Below are positions 6,082 through 9,428 of a stretch of DNA of 9,428 nt, one piece after another (position 1 is the first letter of the stretch; each line of letters starts with the position of its first letter). Below the pieces are notes generated by a model, which searched no databases, was not told the DNA's origin, and saw only the letters and a program-made list of their open reading frames with translations. This DNA comes from Methanobacteriota archaeon (GTDB lineage Archaea > Thermoplasmatota > DTKX01 > GCA-020343715). The DNA lies in assembly GCA_030597775.1 (NCBI GenBank), contig JAUVRF010000041.1, forward strand, positions 1-9,428. Reading direction: 5' to 3'. The position numbers were made by a program, and so were the translations under genes.

Positions 6082-6750
6082 TTGCCAAACTTCTGCACAG
6101 CCTGCGGGAGCCCGCTCGAGGCGGACATGAGCTACTGTCCCAGCTGCGGGACCGGGGTCGATCTGGAGGGACCCGGCATGCCCATCCCAGCTGGCCATCT
6201 ACCTGCCTACCCCCCGGCTCCGATGCCCTATCCACAACCCTACTCGGCCTACCCCTACCCCAACCCGTACTATCACGCCTACCGACCTCCCACCACCGCC
6301 AAGCGGGCGGCCACGATAGCCGCCGGCATCATCGTGCTCATCGATGGATGTCTTGCGTTCCTCCTGGGCTTCGTGATGCTGTTCGAGTTCGAGCAGGCCG
6401 TCGCCATTTCCCTCTTCATCGCCTTTGGCCTGTCGATAGCCGCATCGGTCTCGGCGTTCACCTGCTCCAACATCTGGCTGGCCGTGGTCGGTCCCGTCGT
6501 CCTTCTGGGCGCCGCGTTATGGGTGATGACCGCGGATCAATTCCTTGTCGTCATCGGGATGATCGGGGGCGCAATGGCCGCCGTCAGCCTGGGCCTCGTG
6601 ATATACGGATGGTCGGACACGAAGATGCGGTCGGAGATGCGGCCGCGCAGGAACCCGGTGCCCGTCCAACCATACAGCCCCCCGCCGAGCGTCGATCCAT
6701 CCGCGTACGGTGACCCATCGGATGGGGCGACCCTCAACCTGCGTCGCTGA
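6082..6750 (+). CDS. Zinc-ribbon and four-helix membrane protein of unknown function
   Basis: A 222-aa protein when started at TTG 6082, giving MPNFCTACG, the usual beginning of prokaryotic double-CXXC zinc ribbons. CTAC (5-8) and CPSC (19-22) form one rubredoxin-like zinc knuckle pair. A Pro/Tyr-rich linker (about 31-70, with repeated YP and PYP units) leads to four hydrophobic helices at about 76-101, 104-127, 131-150 and 154-177, then a basic patch and a Pro-rich tail. The zinc domain and tail are probably cytoplasmic. Such zinc-ribbon plus helices proteins are common in archaea and mostly uncharacterised. The start is chosen over the in-frame TTG at 5995 because the promoter-like box lies at 6040 and the residues before Met1 look non-coding. 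An ATG at 6069 is out of frame. The gene converges with UPF0201. Confidence 0.8.
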   Translation: MPNFCTACGSPLEADMSYCPSCGTGVDLEGPGMPIPAGHLPAYPPAPMPYPQPYSAYPYPNPYYHAYRPPTTAKRAATIAAGIIVLIDGCLAFLLGFVMLFEFEQAVAISLFIAFGLSIAASVSAFTCSNIWLAVVGPVVLLGAALWVMTADQFLVVIGMIGGAMAAVSLGLVIYGWSDTKMRSEMRPRRNPVPVQPYSPPPSVDPSAYGDPSDGATLNLRR

Positions 6751-6768
6751 CACCCACCCCTTCCGGCC

Positions 6769-6790
6769 GTCCAGGGAGACCCTTCTGGAC
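6769..6790. terminator. Hairpin between convergent genes, possible terminator
   Basis: GTCCAG (6769-6774) and CTGGAC (6785-6790) are a perfect 6-bp inverted repeat; AGGG/CCCT inside offers an alternative stem. It sits in the 49-bp gap between the convergent zinc-ribbon membrane gene and the UPF0201 gene and reads the same from both sides. Archaeal termination depends mainly on U tracts, and no clear one follows here, so termination is only a possibility. Confidence 0.35.
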
Positions 6791-6799
6791 CTAGCGCGG

Positions 6800-7252
6800 T
6801 CAATCCTCGTCCAGCTCGCAGAGCCAGATGGCCATCGCCTCGGGGTCGACGGTCCGGATCGTCACTTCGATATCACCGAGGGGAGCTCCCCCGGTGGAGA
6901 AGTTGGGAACGCGGGCAACGGCGCTCTGCTTGTTCAGCGAGAAGGCCAATGTGCCGTCACCGATGCCATCGAGGAGCATGGACCTGGCGGTGTCACGGAT
7001 CATCATCTCCCGGAGTCCCCGACGGAACCTGGCAAGGGAGGCGGGGCCCTCGCCGATGCCCATCATCCGCCCCTTCCCGACCGCGAACTCGAGTTCGGGG
7101 AACATGGTCCATATGGCTCGGCTCACGGCTCCCTCGTCCTCCGTGGGATACAGGGGCGTGGCGACCTCCAGGACAAGGTCCTTGGCGACGGGGGGCGCGG
7201 AGGCGACCTCCATTACGTCCAGCGCGGCCTCCTCCTCGATGCTCTTGGTCAT
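6800..7252 (-). CDS. UPF0201-family (DUF54) protein
   Basis: A 150-aa protein of the archaeal UPF0201 family, which is conserved but has no established function; related domains are described as RNA-binding-like. Family features visible are the early beta strand and PTEDEGAVSRAIWTMFPE (36-53), GIGEGPASLARFR (65-77), the strongly conserved RDTARSMLLDGI (86-97), and FSLNKQSA followed by VPNFS and LGDIEVTI (104-132). An N-terminal extension of about 24 acidic or flexible residues precedes the domain compared with what I expect for the family. The ATG has a strong Shine-Dalgarno sequence (GGGGGTGA, 4-nt spacing), and the gene follows the acidic tandem-repeat gene by 39 nt on the same strand, so it is probably the second gene of an operon. 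Confidence 0.85.
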   Translation of the reverse strand: MTKSIEEEAALDVMEVASAPPVAKDLVLEVATPLYPTEDEGAVSRAIWTMFPELEFAVGKGRMMGIGEGPASLARFRRGLREMMIRDTARSMLLDGIGDGTLAFSLNKQSAVARVPNFSTGGAPLGDIEVTIRTVDPEAMAIWLCELDED

Positions 7253-7256
7253 ATCG

Positions 7257-7264
7257 TCACCCCC
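7257..7264 (-). promoter_or_regulatory. Shine-Dalgarno site for the UPF0201 gene
   Basis: GGGGGTGA on the minus strand, 4 nt before the ATG at 7252, fixes the start and shows leadered initiation for this downstream operon gene. Confidence 0.65.
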
Positions 7265-7270
7265 GGGCGA

Positions 7271-7285
7271 CGGCCGCTGCGGCCG
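7271..7285. repeat. Intercistronic GC hairpin
   Basis: CGGCCG, a 3-nt spacer and CGGCCG form a perfect 6-bp GC stem in the 39-nt gap between the acidic protein gene and the UPF0201 gene, just upstream of the latter's Shine-Dalgarno sequence. In the minus-strand transcript it would fold as a very stable small hairpin that could affect RNA processing or relative expression. Confidence 0.5.
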
Positions 7286-7291
7286 GCGGTC

Positions 7292-8356
7292 TCAGAAATC
7301 TATCTCCATGGGTTCGATGTCGATCTCGTCTGTGATCGTGGGCTCCAGGCCCAGGGGCCGGATGGAGGCGAACTCCTCCAGATCGATGATGACGAAGTCC
7401 TCCTCGTAGGCCTCGATGAAGTCCAGTGGCTCGCCCATCGGGCGTTCCTCCTCCACCTCGATCTCGATGAGGGTGAAGCCCTCCTCCAGGGCGTCGTGCT
7501 CGAGGAGTTCGTAGACCTCCATCACCTCGATGCCGTACTCGTGGCCGTCCATCTCGAGGATGTCCTCGAGGCGATCCGCCTCCGGGATGAGGATGGCGCT
7601 CTCCAGCTCCTCGAGACGCCGGACCATCTCCTCCAGTTCCTCCTCGGAATGGGAGCGGGGGAAGCCCTTCGCGCGCCTCCTTGGCAGCGACGGGTTGTAT
7701 AGGGATTGCTCCGTGAGCCTCTGACCGTGGTGGATCTGCCTGTCCACCTCGTCCTTGGTGATGAGGCGGAACTCGACCGTCTCCGCCTCTCCCGCTGCCA
7801 GGACGGGTATGGTGCCCTCCTCGTCCAGGGGTACCGCACCGTAGGGCAGGGAGGGTCGGATCATGATGTTCCTCAGGGTCCACCTGCGGATGTTGGTGAC
7901 GGTCACGCTGTACCTGGGTACCCGTCTTCGGATCCTGAGCTCGGCCAACACGTGGGTATCAAGACCCGAGATCGGCGAGCCGTCCACGCCCTGGGTCAGG
8001 GATTCGAAGCTCGCTTTCACCATGAAGGCCACGGCGACCTTCCGCCCGGGAGCGACGGGACCGAGGGGCTTGCTGGCGGCGTCGATCAGCTCCAGGCCCT
8101 CGGGAAGGTCGGGTTTCACCGACATCGCGGGGATCTCCGCATCTCCCTCGTTCTCCAGTGATATGACGTACTGGAGGTTGCCCTGGTCGTCGTGTATGAC
8201 CATCTCTACCGTGAGGTTGTAGTCCAGAAGGGGGAAGGGTGCGTAGATGCCAGTCTCGTCGATTATGCTGAACACACCGTTGTCGTCCACCTCGTCGAAG
8301 GCGGCCTCGAGCTCGACAGCGGTGTCCTCGTCCACGACTTCGAAGGGTGCGCCCAT
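7292..8356 (-). CDS. Acidic protein with two tandem beta-sandwich-like repeats, unknown function
   Basis: A 354-aa acidic protein from the ATG at 8356; a TTG at 8413 could add 19 residues. No signal peptide, membrane helix or Cys is seen, so it is probably cytoplasmic. Residues about 47-115 and 134-201 look like two copies of one domain: both run Y-x-V-x-x-x-N, then a short strand, a P-x-LP-x-G turn, a Pro-Val(-Leu) segment, an A-G-[RE] turn and a final V-x-F strand, the pattern of an Ig-like beta sandwich. A basic linker (PRRRAKG, 225-231) leads to a helical Glu-rich stretch (237-255) and a very acidic, Ile/Glu-rich C-terminal part (256-354). I do not recognise the family. AGGGGA lies 6 nt before the ATG and supports this start. 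The gene precedes UPF0201 in a likely operon. Confidence 0.8.
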   Translation of the reverse strand: MGAPFEVVDEDTAVELEAAFDEVDDNGVFSIIDETGIYAPFPLLDYNLTVEMVIHDDQGNLQYVISLENEGDAEIPAMSVKPDLPEGLELIDAASKPLGPVAPGRKVAVAFMVKASFESLTQGVDGSPISGLDTHVLAELRIRRRVPRYSVTVTNIRRWTLRNIMIRPSLPYGAVPLDEEGTIPVLAAGEAETVEFRLITKDEVDRQIHHGQRLTEQSLYNPSLPRRRAKGFPRSHSEEELEEMVRRLEELESAILIPEADRLEDILEMDGHEYGIEVMEVYELLEHDALEEGFTLIEIEVEEERPMGEPLDFIEAYEEDFVIIDLEEFASIRPLGLEPTITDEIDIEPMEIDF

Positions 8357-8430
8357 GTGCTTCCCCTGGTCTTTCCCATCCCAGGTGCCCGTTGGTGTCC
8401 GCGATAGACCCAAGAGTACCTGGCACGTGG

Positions 8431-8440
8431 AAAATAGAGC
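8431..8440 (-). promoter_or_regulatory. Possible TATA box for the acidic protein-UPF0201 operon
   Basis: GCTCTATTTT on the minus strand predicts a start near 8409-8413. That gives either a leader of about 55 nt before the ATG at 8356 or a leaderless mRNA beginning at the TTG at 8413. The Shine-Dalgarno-like AGGGGA before 8356 favours the first. Confidence 0.4.
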
Positions 8441-8489
8441 TTCGCGTTCTTATGCCTTTCGACGTAGGTATTTGTTTAGCATGATATCC

Positions 8490-8517
8490 GGTGTCATGAG
8501 ATCCACCCATGGTCACC
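8490..8517. repeat. Imperfect hairpin upstream of the TnpB gene
   Basis: GGTG-T-CATG (8490-8498) and CATG-GT-CACC (8508-8517) can form two stacked 4-bp stems around a small bulge and a 9-nt loop. It sits about 45 nt upstream of the TnpB gene, inside 8414-8562, the largest intergenic stretch of the window. IS200/IS605 ends carry subterminal imperfect hairpins instead of inverted repeats, so this may mark the left end of an element. This is a by-eye assignment; no target site or right end is visible. Confidence 0.35.
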
Positions 8518-8540
8518 TTCACCGACCCCCCCTGTCTGGG

Positions 8541-8551
8541 TATTTAAAGGA
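8541..8551 (+). promoter_or_regulatory. TATA-like element overlapping a Shine-Dalgarno-like site before tnpB
   Basis: TATTTAAAGGA combines a good archaeal TATA core with an AAAGGA 11 nt before the ATG at 8563. As a TATA box it would start transcription near 8570, inside the gene, so it more likely serves as the ribosome site, with transcription from an AT-rich element further upstream (TATTTGTTTA near 8469-8478). The two readings cannot be separated by eye. Confidence 0.35.
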
Positions 8552-8562
8552 CAATGCCCTAT

Positions 8563-9428
8563 ATGCACAAGACGCAGCTGGTAAAAACCATCACAGCAAA
8601 GGTATTCCAACCTACCACAAGGAAACGTAGGGCCCTCGACGCACTCTGGAGGTCCTGGAAGGACGCTCTCGGATCGAAGCGAGATTACGCGTTCCTCCGC
8701 GAGAGCACGGACCTCCCCTCCTTCTATTGCCGCGAGCTGTCCTGGAAGGTCAAGAAGGGCGCCGACGCACCCGTCGGGGTCCCGAAGGACGCACTCAAGC
8801 TCCTGCCAGGAGGCACCTTCGCGCCCTGGTTCGCATCCATTCCCACTCCCGATGGCAGGGTCTGTCTTCCGCTCCGCATGTCAAGGGGCCACAGCAAGCT
8901 CCTTGCCGAATGCGAGATATGTGACAGCCAGCTCATCAAGCGGGGGAAGGAGTATTACCTCCACATTGTCGTAGCGAAGGATGCTCCCATTCCCGTCATT
9001 CCCTTTCATGCACCAGTCCTCGCCGTGGACATCGGGGAGCGTGTCATCGCGACGTCAGTGATGCTCGTCGAAGGCACCATCAGCTCCCCGGGATTCCACG
9101 GCAGGGAGGTCCGCAGCATTCGCAGGCATTATGCCTGGTTACGCAAACGGCTCGGGAGGCGCAAGCTTCTCCGGGTCATCAAGCGTGTCGGCCACACCGA
9201 GCACCGGAAGGTCGATGCCAGGCTACATGTCATCGCAGCCACCCTCGTCGAACAGGCGAGGGAGATGGGCGCGGTGATCGCCATGGGCGACCTTTCCGGT
9301 ATACGGAAGGGCTCGAGGGGAAGGAGGATGAACCGTATCGTGAACGCGATGCCCTTCAACCGTCTCTCCCAGTTCATCGAGTACAAGGCCGCTTGGGCAG
9401 GAGTGCCCATCATCAAGGTCGATGAGGC
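8563..9428 (+). CDS. tnpB: TnpB / IS200-IS605 OrfB-family protein, 3' end outside window
   Basis: The open frame starts at ATG 8563 (or ATG 8554 in frame) and continues past the end of the window; 288 residues are visible. TnpB proteins are RuvC-fold RNA-guided nucleases encoded by IS200/IS605 and IS607 elements. The N-terminal part (1-150) is the basic, aromatic-rich nucleic-acid-binding region. RuvC-I is VLAVDIGERVIAT (152-164, Asp156). An Arg-rich bridge helix follows (about 181-210: REVRSIRRHY, RKRLGRRK). RuvC-II reads AVIAMGDLSGIRKG (237-250) with Gly242 where a catalytic Glu normally sits. After it come IVNAMPFNRLSQFIEYKA and GVPIIKVDE, the strand before the expected Cys4 zinc ribbon and RuvC-III Asp, which are not in view. 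No tnpA is present upstream within the window, so the element is either TnpB-only or a domesticated copy. Confidence 0.85.
   Translation, partial: MHKTQLVKTITAKVFQPTTRKRRALDALWRSWKDALGSKRDYAFLRESTDLPSFYCRELSWKVKKGADAPVGVPKDALKLLPGGTFAPWFASIPTPDGRVCLPLRMSRGHSKLLAECEICDSQLIKRGKEYYLHIVVAKDAPIPVIPFHAPVLAVDIGERVIATSVMLVEGTISSPGFHGREVRSIRRHYAWLRKRLGRRKLLRVIKRVGHTEHRKVDARLHVIAATLVEQAREMGAVIAMGDLSGIRKGSRGRRMNRIVNAMPFNRLSQFIEYKAAWAGVPIIKVDE

Noticed and set aside
6069..6713. An out-of-frame ATG at 6069, well placed for a leaderless start, opening a long frame (MGACLAKLL)
   Set aside because: The product lacks motifs and is Arg/Ser/Pro-rich, while the neighbouring frame encodes the CXXC pairs and four membrane helices. 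No frameshift is needed because TTG 6082 gives a standard zinc-ribbon start.
6710..7702. A 330-aa open frame on the plus strand
   Set aside because: It runs antisense to the UPF0201 gene and the acidic protein gene, both supported by family motifs or Shine-Dalgarno sites, and its own sequence shows no domain.
1..9428. CRISPR arrays, tRNA or rRNA genes, and riboswitches
   Set aside because: No regularly spaced direct repeats, no tRNA-like cloverleaf arms with CCA-proximal consensus, and no rRNA signature stretches were seen on either strand. A computed covariance-model search was not possible here.

Overview
The window reads as a stretch of chromosome from a GC-rich archaeon, most likely a euryarchaeote of the Thermoplasmatota type (the lineage is an inference). 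The archaeal signs are a threonyl-tRNA synthetase with the archaeal N-terminal editing domain, an archaeal-type phosphopantetheine adenylyltransferase (PPAT), a diphthamide-pathway ATP pyrophosphatase, a UPF0201 protein, a DUF2116 zinc-ribbon protein and a RAD55/KaiC-like protein. TATA-like boxes lie about 26 nt upstream of several start codons, which suggests leaderless mRNAs. Genes are packed tightly on both strands and use G/C-ending codons. No rRNA, tRNA or CRISPR array was seen, and no gene-free stretch reaches 300 bases.

Layout. 15-1763 (+): a RecA/KaiC-like protein with a degraded Walker A motif, then a CaCA-family cation exchanger that appears to have its own leaderless promoter. 1754-2988 (-): a Dph6-like ATP pyrophosphatase overlapping by 4 nt a class-I glutamine amidotransferase; this pair converges on the exchanger with a 10-bp overlap. 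2989-3075: divergent promoter region. 3076-3759 (+): a 65-aa membrane zinc-ribbon protein and coaD. 3768-5960 (-): thrS, preceded by a small His-rich coiled-coil gene. 6082-6750 (+): a double-CXXC zinc-ribbon protein with four predicted membrane helices, starting at TTG. 6800-8356 (-): an acidic protein with two tandem beta-sandwich-like repeats, followed by a UPF0201 gene. 8414-8562: intergenic region with a hairpin and AT-rich promoter-like sequence. 8563-9428 (+): a TnpB-family (IS200/IS605 OrfB) gene that runs off the end of the window and has Gly where the RuvC-II catalytic Glu is usually found.

Most genes are housekeeping (coenzyme A synthesis, tRNA charging, elongation factor 2 modification, ion transport). 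The most interesting points are the coupled glutaminase and ATP-pyrophosphatase pair, which resembles a split glutamine-dependent amidating enzyme built around a Dph6-type synthetase; the acidic tandem-repeat protein next to UPF0201; the P-loop-degenerate KaiC-like protein; and the altered RuvC site in the TnpB homologue.
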